From positions 62,001 to 126,000 of the forward strand of contig CBDBVB010000024.1 of assembly GCA_965212545.1 (NCBI GenBank): a DNA stretch of 64,000 bases, in the 5' to 3' direction. This document shows positions 35,557 to 44,124 of the stretch, one piece after another. The translations under genes and the position numbers were made by a program. The notes beneath the pieces were generated by a model. That model was not told where the DNA came from. It did not search any database and saw only the letters and a program-made list of their open reading frames with translations. The stretch comes from JABDIP01 sp965212545 (GTDB taxonomy: Bacteria > Pseudomonadota > Alphaproteobacteria > DSM-16000 > Inquilinaceae). Each line of letters starts with the position of its first letter. The stretch's first letter is position 1.

Positions 35557-36054
35557 TCAGCTTGACCGTTCATACACGCGCGATCCGCTGGTGCTGGTCG
35601 GCAGGCTCAATTCGCCATCTTCGCTGAATGGCACGCTCAGTCCCATACTGCGCTGCAAAAACACCTGTCCGCTGATGCCATAGCTCAGGGTGTCGCGACC
35701 GGGCAGGCCCATGATGATCTGGGCGACCTGCAGGAACGAGGTCGATGCATCGACAACCACGATTTCTTCGCCCAGCCGTGGGATCAGAGTGGTGGTGTTG
35801 TTCACGCCATCGGCGAAGGACCGGCCGTTCACATCGAGGTCGAAGCTGAACCCGGTGATCGGCAACGGGAAGGGGTTGGGGTTCCTGACCCTCAGGGTGA
35901 TTCGGAAACGCTGCTCCAGGGTGCCGCTGTCCAGCAGCTCCAGGTTCGCCAGCGAGACCCGTGGCGGATCGACATCGGGCACCAGCCCTGATCCGGCGCA
36001 GCCGCTTGCCAATGTGGCGAACAGAAGCAGGAAAAGGCGCATCGGCGAACGCAT
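35557..36054 (-). CDS. LEA type 2/WHy domain lipoprotein
   Basis: A 165-residue lipoprotein. The signal ends in a lipobox LASGC, with the lipidated Cys near residue 18. The rest is one LEA-2 beta-sandwich with the signature ITLRVRNPNPFPLPITGF. ATG 36054 follows GAGG six bases upstream; ATG 36042 is also possible. LEA-2 proteins in bacteria are periplasmic and may be linked to desiccation or envelope stress, but function is unproven. It is separated from the phasin gene by the phasin promoter. Confidence 0.82.
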   Translation of the reverse strand: MRSPMRLFLLLFATLASGCAGSGLVPDVDPPRVSLANLELLDSGTLEQRFRITLRVRNPNPFPLPITGFSFDLDVNGRSFADGVNNTTTLIPRLGEEIVVVDASTSFLQVAQIIMGLPGRDTLSYGISGQVFLQRSMGLSVPFSEDGELSLPTSTSGSRVYERSS

Positions 36055-36166
36055 GGCGGACCTCGCATTGATCGTGATGCCGGCGGGCGCGGCCGGCGGC
36101 ACGCATCAGTGCCGACAATCGTGGCGAATTTGCGCACCGGACTGGCCGCGAGGGTGACCGCAGGTG

Positions 36167-37645
36167 TCAGCGGGTCAGTGCGATGGCGTCCCGGACCCAG
36201 CCACGCATCCGGCGCTGGCATTCATTGACGAATGCAAACAACTCGTCGTCCCGGTCGGGGTCCGATACGAAGTCCGAAAGGCGGACCGGCGGATGCACGA
36301 CCGCCGCGACCCTGGTGCGGGTGATCCGCTTGTCGAAATTGGCAACGGCGATCGGGACGATCAGAGGCTCCGGACTGACAAGCGCGGCAAGACGGAAGGC
36401 GCCGGCCTTGAAGGCGACTGGCGAATTCTCGGTCCTGACACTTGTGCCTTCGGGGCAGATCACCAGGTTGCGGCCGGCCAGCAGCGTTCCGCGCGCCGCT
36501 TCGAGAAACTCCCGCCGCCGGTCTTCGCGGGATTTGCCCGGGTCTTCGGCCGCTTCGTCGACATGCCCGGAATAGACGTAGATGTTACCCAGGCGGTCAT
36601 AGTAGCCCTGGTGCCCGAATTCCTGCCGCAACGACTTGCGGATGACGCGGACCGGCGCCTCGCCATACTTCCGGAGCAGAAGCATGGATGAGACGAAATG
36701 CGTATCGAGCGTGAGCTGGAACTGGTTGGGCAGGGTGTTGTCCGGGTGGTTGACCAGATGGTTCATGATGAAGATGTGGCCCGAGCTGTCCGGCAGGTTC
36801 TCCTCGCCGGCGATCACGCAATCCAGCTTCTCGAACAGCGCAATGAAAGCCTGGCCGCAGCGCCGTCGGATGTCCTCGGGAGGCATATCCTTCGGTGCGT
36901 GCGCGACGATCTCGTAGACCTTCTGCAGATCCTGATAGAGCCGCAGTTCCTTGCGCACCTGCTCCAGGATTTCCAGCGCATGGTTGGCGATGTCCCGCTC
37001 GTTTTCGTCGCCATGCGCCTTGACCAGTTCGAGGGCCTGAAATGCGTCGGCGACGGTCAGGCGGTTCGCCAGATAGTACGGTACCTTGTGGAGAGTCGAG
37101 TCGACGTGCAGCTGTTCGGCGCTCTGGTCGAGGAGCGCGCGGATCGCGAGCGTTTCCCTGTCGTACCGGCGCGTGATCAGGCGAGTGCGCGTCTCCCTGA
37201 GCCGGTTGCCCAGAACCCAGATCAGCCGCTCCATGAAAGCGACTCCGAAATCGGAGTGCCGCTCCATGTAGCGCTCCAGGTCGCGGCGCTCGAACCTCAG
37301 CACACGGGTCGGCTGAAGCGCCATCACCGTGGCTCGGTAGCGGAAGGGCGGAACCAGCGCCGACCATCCCAATACCCGGCCGGGATCGTCATAGCGGCGC
37401 ACCACAACGTCGCCGTCGGCCCGGGCGCGCTCCGGGTCTTCATCCGCTATGCCCGGCGAAACCGACATGGTGACCGCACCGTCGATCAGGACGTAGCAGG
37501 CCTCCGCCATATCGTGCTGCCCGATAATGCGGCCGCCGGCCTCATGGCTCTCAATCCGAGCCTCCTCCGCCAGGGCCGACAGATGGCGCTCGGCTATCGG
37601 CTCGAAGAAGGGCGAGCGTGTCAGGATATGCAGTGCGTTTGTCAT
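36167..37645 (-). CDS. Cyclic-nucleotide-binding domain fused to a PlsC-like acyltransferase
   Basis: A 492-residue protein. Residues about 10-145 are a cNMP-binding domain (FFEPIAERHLSALAEEA, GGRIIGQHDMAEACYVLIDG, YRATVMALQPTRVLRFER). A helical linker follows. The C-terminal 230 residues resemble glycerolphosphate acyltransferases, with the HX4-5D-like motif in MNHLVNHPDN and ICPEGTSVR. It may acylate lysophosphatidate under control of a small ligand. The next gene (upstream on the same strand) is a stand-alone cNMP domain, three bases away, so they are an operon. Confidence 0.82.
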   Translation of the reverse strand: MTNALHILTRSPFFEPIAERHLSALAEEARIESHEAGGRIIGQHDMAEACYVLIDGAVTMSVSPGIADEDPERARADGDVVVRRYDDPGRVLGWSALVPPFRYRATVMALQPTRVLRFERRDLERYMERHSDFGVAFMERLIWVLGNRLRETRTRLITRRYDRETLAIRALLDQSAEQLHVDSTLHKVPYYLANRLTVADAFQALELVKAHGDENERDIANHALEILEQVRKELRLYQDLQKVYEIVAHAPKDMPPEDIRRRCGQAFIALFEKLDCVIAGEENLPDSSGHIFIMNHLVNHPDNTLPNQFQLTLDTHFVSSMLLLRKYGEAPVRVIRKSLRQEFGHQGYYDRLGNIYVYSGHVDEAAEDPGKSREDRRREFLEAARGTLLAGRNLVICPEGTSVRTENSPVAFKAGAFRLAALVSPEPLIVPIAVANFDKRITRTRVAAVVHPPVRLSDFVSDPDRDDELFAFVNECQRRMRGWVRDAIALTR

Positions 37646-37648
37646 GAC

Positions 37649-38122
37649 CTAATGCACCGCAGAATCCGACCCCGGAACATCGACTGCAAGCAGGTCGCGG
37701 GCCGATTCCAGACGCTCCGCCAGGGCCTCGGCGACGCCCCGCAGTATCTTGTAGCCCGCGCTCGGATCGTCGCGCAGCACCGCTTCCACGGCGCTGCGCC
37801 TGATGCGGATGGTCCGGCACGGCTCCGTACACCGGACCGATGCCGTATGGCGATGCGGCTCGCGTGCGATTGACCAGCCGATGATCGCGCCATGGGCGCT
37901 GGCGCTGCCCACATAGAGGTCGTCGACCCCCTCGGCCCGGATCAGGAAGTCGACTGCGCCGGAGACCAGGATAAACAGCGCCAGGGCCTCGTCGTGTTGA
38001 TGCACGATGAAGTCGCCTGCCTCGAACTCGACCGCGTCAGCCCCGGCGGCCAGGCGATCGAGCGCACCGGGTGGAAGGCTTTCGAAGACGGCAAACCCGC
38101 CCAGCTGTTTCGCGGAGACCAT
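37649..38122 (-). CDS. Stand-alone cyclic-nucleotide-binding domain protein
   Basis: A 157-residue protein made of one cNMP-binding (Crp-like) beta-roll: FESLPPGALDRLAAGA, GDFIVHQHDEALALFILVSG, and RHTASVRCTEPCRTIRI. No helix-turn-helix follows, so it is not a transcription factor. The phosphate-binding cassette is poorly conserved (SAHGAIIGWS), so ligand binding is uncertain. It precedes the cNMP-acyltransferase fusion by 3 bp and probably acts with it. Confidence 0.8.
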   Translation of the reverse strand: MVSAKQLGGFAVFESLPPGALDRLAAGADAVEFEAGDFIVHQHDEALALFILVSGAVDFLIRAEGVDDLYVGSASAHGAIIGWSIAREPHRHTASVRCTEPCRTIRIRRSAVEAVLRDDPSAGYKILRGVAEALAERLESARDLLAVDVPGSDSAVH

Positions 38123-38135
38123 GGCCTAGTCTAAT

Positions 38136-39128
38136 GTGGCGCATGCTGATGTGAGAAGTCCCAAGGCCAAGATCACCCCGCTCTGGAAGACCATGCGCAG
38201 AGAGCTGAAGCCGTCACTGAACCGCCCCCGCGATTTTCGCGCATTCTGGGACAAGACCCTGGCCGAGCTCGCGGCGGTGCCGGCTGCGCTGGAACGCCGG
38301 CCTGAGGAGGGCGCCCCATCGTCCGGGCTACATCTGGAGGCGATCTCCTTCGCCTCGTTGGGCGGTGTGCGTGTCGCCGGGTATTTTCTGCGCGGTGCCG
38401 GGACCGAGCCGCGCCCGCTGGTGATCCACAGCCATGGCTATGGTTCGGAGTGCACCGTGCAATGGGATTGGGGCCGCGCCGGTTTCGACGTCGTCGGGCT
38501 GGATATCCGCGGCTTCGGCCAATCCGCGGCGGCCCTGCCCGAACGCTCGTCCTGGGGCTGGATGTTGACCGGCTCCCGAACCCCGGAGGCGCATGTTATG
38601 CGCGGGGCGGTGTGCGATTTTCTGCGAGCGGTCGATCTCGGCCGCCGGGTTCTCGCGCCGAACCCGCTGCGCACCGTCATCTACGGGCGAAGTTTCGGCG
38701 GCGGGTTGGCGGTCATGGCCGAGGCCCTGTTGCAGGCGGCCGACCTTCTGGTCATTGGCGTGCCGACCCTGGGTTGGGCGGAAGGCCGGCACTTCTTCGT
38801 CAAGGCCGGATCGGGTTACGAAATCAACCGGTATTGCCAGGAGCGACCAGACCAGATGGAGGATCTGATGGTCGTGATGCGCTATTTCGACAGCACGAAC
38901 TTCGCCGGCCTCATCGAGTGTCCCAGCCTCGTCGGTGTGGGCCTGGAGGATGACGTGGTGCCCGCCAAGACCGTCTACGCCATCGCCAACCATCTGGGCG
39001 GTCCGGTCGAGCTGATGGAGTTTCCGGTCAGCCACACGACGCTGCCGGAAGAAGCGGAGTGGGACCGGTTCGAGGAGCGCTGGGAGGACCTGGCGCGTGA
39101 CGGAATCCCGCCGGAATTCGGCTCCTAG
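38136..39128 (+). CDS. Acetylxylan esterase-like alpha/beta hydrolase (AXE1 family)
   Basis: A 330-residue serine hydrolase. NRPRDFRAFWDKTLAEL is the typical AXE1 N-terminus. The nucleophile elbow is YGRSFGGGLA, the acid Asp is in GLEDDVVPAKT, and the His is in PVSHTTLP. No signal peptide is seen, so it probably deacetylates sugars or antibiotics in the cytoplasm. GTG 38136 is used; in-frame ATG 38193 is an alternative. Divergent from the cNMP genes with a 13-bp gap. Confidence 0.82.
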   Translation: MAHADVRSPKAKITPLWKTMRRELKPSLNRPRDFRAFWDKTLAELAAVPAALERRPEEGAPSSGLHLEAISFASLGGVRVAGYFLRGAGTEPRPLVIHSHGYGSECTVQWDWGRAGFDVVGLDIRGFGQSAAALPERSSWGWMLTGSRTPEAHVMRGAVCDFLRAVDLGRRVLAPNPLRTVIYGRSFGGGLAVMAEALLQAADLLVIGVPTLGWAEGRHFFVKAGSGYEINRYCQERPDQMEDLMVVMRYFDSTNFAGLIECPSLVGVGLEDDVVPAKTVYAIANHLGGPVELMEFPVSHTTLPEEAEWDRFEERWEDLARDGIPPEFGS

Positions 39129-39138
39129 CGCCCGAGCT

Positions 39139-40038
39139 CTACGCGACGATCGTAAAACCCGCGGCGGTGAAGACCTGGACCAGATGGTCATGCCCGATGC
39201 GGGCATATTGCAGCGGCGGCGCCTTCACCGGATCCTGCTCGGCCTCGACCACGACCCAGCCCTCGTAGGGGATTTCCGCCAGTTCGCGTGCGAAGGCGGC
39301 AAAGTCGATGCAGCCATCGCCCGGCACCGTGAAGACGCCTTCCAGGATCGCATTCAGGAAGGAGCGGTCCTCGGCTCGCGATCGCTCCAACACTTCGGCG
39401 CGAATGTCTTTGCAATGAACGTGATTGATGCGCCGGCCATGCCGCCGGGTGACCGCCAGCGGGTCGTCGCCGGCATAAGTCAGATGGCCGGTGTCGAGCA
39501 GCAGCCCGACCGCCTCGCCGGTATTGGCCATCAGCAGATCGACCTCGCGGGCCCGCTCGATCACAGTGCCCATATGGTGGTGATAGCTCATCGCCACCCC
39601 GCGCCCGGCCATGTGCTCGGCCAGTTCGGTCAGCTTGCGGCCATAGGCCGGGAAGTCCTCGTCCGCCAGGGTCGGCCGGCGGGTCACCGGCGTGTCCTGC
39701 CTGGCCTGCACGGTGCCGGTCGTCTCCGCATAAACCAGAACTGGCGCGTCAAGCGTCTCGAAGGTCGCAAGCTGCTGCTCGATGCGGTCCTTCTCTTCCT
39801 CGACCGAATGGGACAGGAGTTCGCCGGAAAACCAGCCGGAGGCCAGTTTCAGTTCGTACTTGGCCAGGATCGGGCCGAGCACGGTGGCGTCCTGGGGGTA
39901 TTTGACACCGGTCTCGGTGCCGCTGAAGCCGGCTTCGCGGCTTTCCGCCAGGCATTGCTCCAGCGTGATATCTCCCCCCAGATGCGGCAGGTCGCTGTTC
40001 GACCAGCCGATCGGCGCGACCCCCAAACGGATGTTCAT
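39139..40038 (-). CDS. iolE: myo-Inosose-2 dehydratase
   Basis: A 299-residue TIM-barrel enzyme that dehydrates 2-keto-myo-inositol. LGVAPIGWSNSDLPHLGG at the start, GFSGTETGVKYP, YHHHMGTVIE, LLLDTGHLTYAG and INHVHCKDIRAEV supply the metal ligands typical of IolE. Start ATG 40038 is 4 bp after the iolD stop, so the two are one transcript. The product is passed to IolD. Convergent with the esterase gene. Confidence 0.95.
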   Translation of the reverse strand: MNIRLGVAPIGWSNSDLPHLGGDITLEQCLAESREAGFSGTETGVKYPQDATVLGPILAKYELKLASGWFSGELLSHSVEEEKDRIEQQLATFETLDAPVLVYAETTGTVQARQDTPVTRRPTLADEDFPAYGRKLTELAEHMAGRGVAMSYHHHMGTVIERAREVDLLMANTGEAVGLLLDTGHLTYAGDDPLAVTRRHGRRINHVHCKDIRAEVLERSRAEDRSFLNAILEGVFTVPGDGCIDFAAFARELAEIPYEGWVVVEAEQDPVKAPPLQYARIGHDHLVQVFTAAGFTIVA

Positions 40039-40042
40039 GGCC

Positions 40043-41887
40043 TCACACCCCGATGCGCTGATGGATGCGCGCGGCTTCGTGGTCGTGCTGGGCCTGCCGA
40101 ACTTCAGTCCGCTCGCTGACCTCCGGCACGCCGACATCCCACCAGGCGTCGCCCGGCGTCCAGGTATAGGGATCGGTCTTGATGACGATGACCGAGGTGC
40201 GGTCGGCCTGCTTGGCTCGGTCAAACGCCGCTTCCAGCTCGGAGATCGACTCCACGGTCTCGGCGGCCGCGCCCATGGATTCCGCGTGCTTGGCGAAGTC
40301 GACGGCGAACGGTTCCCGTACCCGGCAATCGGCGATCAGGTTGTTGAACGACCTGCTGCCCTTGAAGTTCTGCAGCCGGTTGATGACGGCGAAGCCGCCA
40401 TTGTCGCAGACCACGATGATCAGCTTATGTCCGGTCAGCACCGTCGAGTAGATGTCCGAGTTCAGCATCATGTACGAGCCATCGCCGGTGAACACGACCA
40501 CCTCGCGGTCAGGGTCGGCGATCTTCGCCCCCCAGCCGCCGGCGATCTCGTAGCCCATGCAGGAGAAGCCGAACTCGCAATCGAAGGTGCCGATCGATTT
40601 CGCCCGCCAGAGCTTCGCCAGTTCGCCGGGCAGACCACCGGCCGCGGTCAACGCCAGGTCGGTCGGACCGGCGGCGCGGTTGATGGCGCCGACCACATGG
40701 GCGTAGGAGGGCAGCGGGGCATTGCTCGGCCCGGTGCATTGGTCGACGGTCTCGTTCCATCGCGAGTATTCCCCGACGGCGCGACCCTGCCAGTCCTCCG
40801 GGGTCTGCCAGTCGGCCAGGGCCGAGGACAGTTCGGTCAGCCCGGCCTGGGCGTCGCAGACCAGCGACAGGGCACGGTGCTTGGTGGCGTCGAAACGGGC
40901 CGCGTTCAGCGCGATCAGCTTGACGCCCGGGTTCTGGAACACAGACCACGAGCCGGTGGTGAAATCCTGCAGCCGCGAGCCGACCGCCAGCACCACATCG
41001 GCCTCCGCCGCCAGTGCGTTGGCCGAGGCCGAGCCGATGACTCCGATCGGGCCGGCGTTGAGGGGATGATCGTGGACCAGGGCGGCGCGCCCGGCGATGG
41101 TCTCGACCACCGGTATGTTGTGGCGCTCGGCAAAGGCGGCCAGCTCTGCCGTCGCCAGCGAATAGTGCACGCCGCCGCCGGCGATCAGCAGCGGCTTCTC
41201 GGCCGATCTCAACGCCTCCGCCGCGGCGACCAGTTGCTCGGTATCGGCGCGCGGGCGCGGTACCAGATGCACCGTTTGCTCAAAGAACACCTCCGGATAG
41301 TCGAACGCTTCCGCCTGCACATCCTGGGGCAGGGCCAGAAAGGCCGGGCCGCAATCCGCCGGGCTCAACATGGTGGCGATCGCCTGCGGCAGCGACGCCA
41401 TCAGCTGTTGCGGGCGGGTGATGCGGTCCCAATAGCGTACCACTGCGCGGAAGCTGTCGTTCACCGTCATCGACGGGTCGTGATAGTGCTCGACCTGCTG
41501 CAGGACCGGGTCCGGCACGCGGTTGGCGAAGGTGTCGCCGGACAGCAGCAGCACCGGCAGCCGGTTGGAATGGGCGACGCCGGCGGCCGTCACCATATTG
41601 GTCGCGCCCGGCCCGATCGAGCTGGCGCAGACCATGATCTGCCTCCGCCGCTTCGCCTTCGCGTAGCCCACCGCGGCCAGCGCCATCGATTGCTCGTTCT
41701 GACCCCGCCAGGTCGGCAACTGGTCCTGTACCGTTTCCAGCGCCTCGCCGAGACAGGTCACGTTGCCATGGCCGAAAATGGCGAATGCGCCGCCGAACAG
41801 TGGGACTTCGCGACCGTCGACGACCGTGCGCTGCGCGCAGAGGTACTTCACCAGGGCCTGGGCCATGGTCAGGCGGATGGTCTTCAT
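40043..41887 (-). CDS. iolD: 3D-(3,5/4)-trihydroxycyclohexane-1,2-dione acylhydrolase
   Basis: A 614-residue thiamine-diphosphate enzyme that opens the inositol ring. N-terminal GHGNVTCLGEAL and WRGQNEQSMALAAVGYA hold the catalytic Glu. The central domain carries VVLAVGSRLQDFTTGS. The ThDP/Mg motif is GDGSYMMLNSD with the partner Asn in CDNGGFAVIN. Length and order match IolD. ATG 41887 has a purine-rich GGAGGAACC upstream. It is divergent from iolG across a 303-bp regulatory region. Confidence 0.95.
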   Translation of the reverse strand: MKTIRLTMAQALVKYLCAQRTVVDGREVPLFGGAFAIFGHGNVTCLGEALETVQDQLPTWRGQNEQSMALAAVGYAKAKRRRQIMVCASSIGPGATNMVTAAGVAHSNRLPVLLLSGDTFANRVPDPVLQQVEHYHDPSMTVNDSFRAVVRYWDRITRPQQLMASLPQAIATMLSPADCGPAFLALPQDVQAEAFDYPEVFFEQTVHLVPRPRADTEQLVAAAEALRSAEKPLLIAGGGVHYSLATAELAAFAERHNIPVVETIAGRAALVHDHPLNAGPIGVIGSASANALAAEADVVLAVGSRLQDFTTGSWSVFQNPGVKLIALNAARFDATKHRALSLVCDAQAGLTELSSALADWQTPEDWQGRAVGEYSRWNETVDQCTGPSNAPLPSYAHVVGAINRAAGPTDLALTAAGGLPGELAKLWRAKSIGTFDCEFGFSCMGYEIAGGWGAKIADPDREVVVFTGDGSYMMLNSDIYSTVLTGHKLIIVVCDNGGFAVINRLQNFKGSRSFNNLIADCRVREPFAVDFAKHAESMGAAAETVESISELEAAFDRAKQADRTSVIVIKTDPYTWTPGDAWWDVGVPEVSERTEVRQAQHDHEAARIHQRIGV

Positions 41888-41972
41888 GGTGGTTCCTCCC
41901 GCTGGATGGGTGGCGCTCTTGGCGCGCGCCGGAGCGGTCTCGGGCCGCTTCAGCCGAACATTATGCGATTTT

Positions 41973-42014
41973 CATTCCACGCAAAAGTCGGAATGCAACA
42001 AACGTTCTTTGTTG
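41973..42014. promoter_or_regulatory. Two adjacent palindromes in the iolD-iolG control region
   Basis: CATTCC-N11-GGAATG lies at 41973-41995, immediately followed by CAACAAA-N5-TTTGTTG at 41996-42014. Both are perfect and lie 86-127 bp upstream of iolD, the likely promoter zone. A regulator site is plausible; the spacing differs from the GGAA-N6-TTCC form seen beside the RpiR gene at 50340. Confidence 0.45.
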
Positions 42015-42072
42015 ATATCGTTGGGGTGTTGCGGGGGACAGATCACGCCCACTGTGCCACAAATACATCGAC

Positions 42073-42164
42073 CGTCGTTTCTGCAAAGGCGGGAATCCAG
42101 ATAGCACGATCCTGCCGGTGGAATCGCCTGGAATGCTGGATTCCCGCCTTCGCGGAAATGACGA
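42073..42164. repeat. Interspersed inverted-repeat element of the GGCGGGAATCCAG type
   Basis: Arms 42073-42100 and 42136-42164 are imperfect inverted copies sharing AAGGCGGGAATCCAG, around a 35-bp centre. This resembles the widespread proteobacterial intergenic repeat whose spurious translations read like AKAGIQ or RRRESS. It ends 26 bp before iolG, inside its 5' leader, so it may form an mRNA hairpin there. Confidence 0.8.
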
Positions 42165-42190
42165 AATAGAGCTGGGGGAGGAATACCACG

Positions 42191-43189
42191 ATGCTCGGAT
42201 TTGCCCTGTTCGGCGCCGGACGGATCGGCCGCATGCATGCCGAGAACCTTGCGCTTTGCCGCGATGCCAGGCTGGTCTCGGTCTATGACGTGCACGGACC
42301 ATCGGCCGAGGAGGTGGCGCAACGGCACGGCGCGACCGTCACCACCGACGTGGCCTCGGCGCTGGACGACGACGATGTCCAGGCGGTGCTGATCGCCTCC
42401 TCCACCGACACCCATGTCGATCTGATCGCCGCCTCGGCCAAGGCCGGCAAGGCAATCCTCTGTGAGAAGCCGATCGATCTCGACAGCAACCGGGTGGCCC
42501 GGTGCTGGGACGAAATCAGCGGCCTGGATGTACCCATCCAGATCGGTTTCAACCGGCGCTACGACCCCAGCCACCGTGCTGTCGCCGAGGCGGTCGCGGC
42601 CGGCGAGATCGGCACCGTCGAGCAGGTGATCATCACCAGCCGCGATCCCGGCCCACCGCCGGCCGAATATCTCAAGGTCTCCGGCGGCCTGTTCCGCGAC
42701 ATGATGATCCACGATTTCGATCTTGCCCGTTTCGTTCTGGGCGAGGAGCCGGTAGAGGTGTTCGCCACCGGCGGCGCCCTGTTCGACAAGAACGCGGAAA
42801 GCCTGGGCGACGTCGACACTGCCATGGTGATCATGCGCACGGCATCCGGAGCGCTTTGCCACATCAACTGCTCCCGCCGCGCCGTGTTCGGTTACGACCA
42901 GCGGCTGGAGGCGTTCGGAAGCAAGGGCATGGTGCGCTCCCGCAACCGCCGCCCGACCACCGTTGAACGCTACACGGCGACCGAGACCGGCACCCGAGAC
43001 CCGCTGCTGAACTTCTTCATCGAGCGCTATGACGAGGCCTATGTCGCCGAGCTTGCCGACTTCATCGACCGGGTCGAGAAGCGCGAGCCTCTCGCCGTCA
43101 CCTTCGAGGACGGCCGCCGGGCGCTGTTGCTGGCCGATGCCGCCAACGAATCCCGGGCCAGCGGCCGCGTCATTCCGGTGACCTATTAG
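42191..43189 (+). CDS. iolG: Inositol 2-dehydrogenase
   Basis: A 332-residue NAD-dependent oxidoreductase of the Gfo/Idh/MocA family. The Rossmann motif is GAGRIG (residues 8-13), EKPI contains the conserved Lys, and GLFRDMMIHDFDLARF carries the catalytic Asp-His pattern. It oxidises myo-inositol to 2-keto-myo-inositol, the IolE substrate. ATG 42191 follows GGGGGAGGAATACCACG. It is divergent from iolD-iolE and followed by an SDR gene 46 bp downstream. Confidence 0.92.
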   Translation: MLGFALFGAGRIGRMHAENLALCRDARLVSVYDVHGPSAEEVAQRHGATVTTDVASALDDDDVQAVLIASSTDTHVDLIAASAKAGKAILCEKPIDLDSNRVARCWDEISGLDVPIQIGFNRRYDPSHRAVAEAVAAGEIGTVEQVIITSRDPGPPPAEYLKVSGGLFRDMMIHDFDLARFVLGEEPVEVFATGGALFDKNAESLGDVDTAMVIMRTASGALCHINCSRRAVFGYDQRLEAFGSKGMVRSRNRRPTTVERYTATETGTRDPLLNFFIERYDEAYVAELADFIDRVEKREPLAVTFEDGRRALLLADAANESRASGRVIPVTY

Positions 43190-43235
43190 AGGAGTCCGCC
43201 GCCGGGGCCGGCAACGATCAATCAGGGAGGACAGA

Positions 43236-44081
43236 ATGACCGATACCAAGCCCTTGGCCGGAAAATACGCCGTCGTCACCGGCAGCACCCAGGGCCTCGG
43301 CGCCACCACGGCCAGGCTGTTCGCCGAGCGCGGCGCCGCCGGCATCATCATCACCGGGCGCAATGCCGAGCGCGGAAATGCCGTTGTTGCGGAGATCACG
43401 GCGCTCGATTGCGAGGCGGTCTTCGTGCCGGCGGAGCTGAATAGCGTTGAGGACTGCCGGCGTATCATCGCCGCCGCCGACGAGGCGTTCGGCAGGCTCG
43501 ACATCCTGGTCAATGCCGGCGCCCTGACCGAGCGCGGCACGATCTGGGACACCACGCCCGAGCTCTACGACCGGATGATGAACATCAATCTTCGGGCGCC
43601 GTTCTTCCTGACCCAGGAGGCGGTCAAGCTGATGCAACGCGAGGGCGCGGAAGGCTCGATCATCAATATCTCCAGCGTCGCCTCCCATGGCAGCCTGCCG
43701 ATGCTGTGCCCCTACGCCATGTCCAAGGGCGCGATGAACGTCATGACCAAGAACGTCGCCTATTCGGTCATGCGCCACCGCATCCGGGTGAACGCCCTGC
43801 TGCTCGGCTGGATGGACACGCCCGGCGAGGACACCATCCAGCGTCGCTATCACAGCGGCGGCAAGGACTGGCTCGCTGAGGCAGAGGCCGCCCAGCCTTT
43901 CGGCCGCCTGCTCAAGCCGGCCGAAGTCGCCCGCACCATCGCCTTCCTGGCGTCGGAGGAGTCCGGCATGATGACCGGCTGCCTGATCGATTTCGACCAA
44001 TCCGTCATCGGTGCCGGCCAACAACCGGTGCCGCCGTCGATCGAGGAGTGGGACGCGGTCGAGGGGGTGTCGTTCTCCTGA
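43236..44081 (+). CDS. Short-chain dehydrogenase/reductase associated with inositol genes
   Basis: A 281-residue classical SDR. Cofactor motif TGSTQGLG (residues 16-23), NAGA at the strand-4 turn, catalytic Ser in ISSVASH, and active-site YAMSK. An Arg after strand 2 (TGRNAERG) suggests NADP preference. ATG 43236 follows GGGAGGACAGA. Its place behind iolG suggests oxidation of an inositol isomer or derivative, but the substrate is not known. Confidence 0.87.
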   Translation: MTDTKPLAGKYAVVTGSTQGLGATTARLFAERGAAGIIITGRNAERGNAVVAEITALDCEAVFVPAELNSVEDCRRIIAAADEAFGRLDILVNAGALTERGTIWDTTPELYDRMMNINLRAPFFLTQEAVKLMQREGAEGSIINISSVASHGSLPMLCPYAMSKGAMNVMTKNVAYSVMRHRIRVNALLLGWMDTPGEDTIQRRYHSGGKDWLAEAEAAQPFGRLLKPAEVARTIAFLASEESGMMTGCLIDFDQSVIGAGQQPVPPSIEEWDAVEGVSFS

Positions 44082-44124
44082 GGTACGACGATCGCAGACG
44101 CGAAGAACGGAGGGGACCGGGAAC

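Larger units (their letters stand above)
41888..42190. other. 303-bp iolD-iolG divergent control region
   Basis: Contains from left to right the iolD ribosome site, two palindromes (41973-42014), an unremarkable stretch, the interspersed inverted repeat (42073-42164) and the iolG ribosome site GGGGGAGGAA. No gene is supported on either strand. Confidence 0.7.

Noticed and set aside
42073..42164. CRISPR array or tRNA-like structure
   Set aside because: Only two inverted arms, no regular direct repeats and no tRNA fold; it fits an interspersed repeat.
39782..42169. Long plus-strand frame of 795 codons opposite iolE-iolD
   Set aside because: It is the antisense shadow of two well-supported genes in GC-rich DNA; its translation is low-complexity (G/R/H/Q-rich).
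41972..43555. 527-codon minus-strand frame covering the iolG region
   Set aside because: Antisense to iolG; its tail is the usual spurious translation of the GGCGGGAATCCAG repeat.
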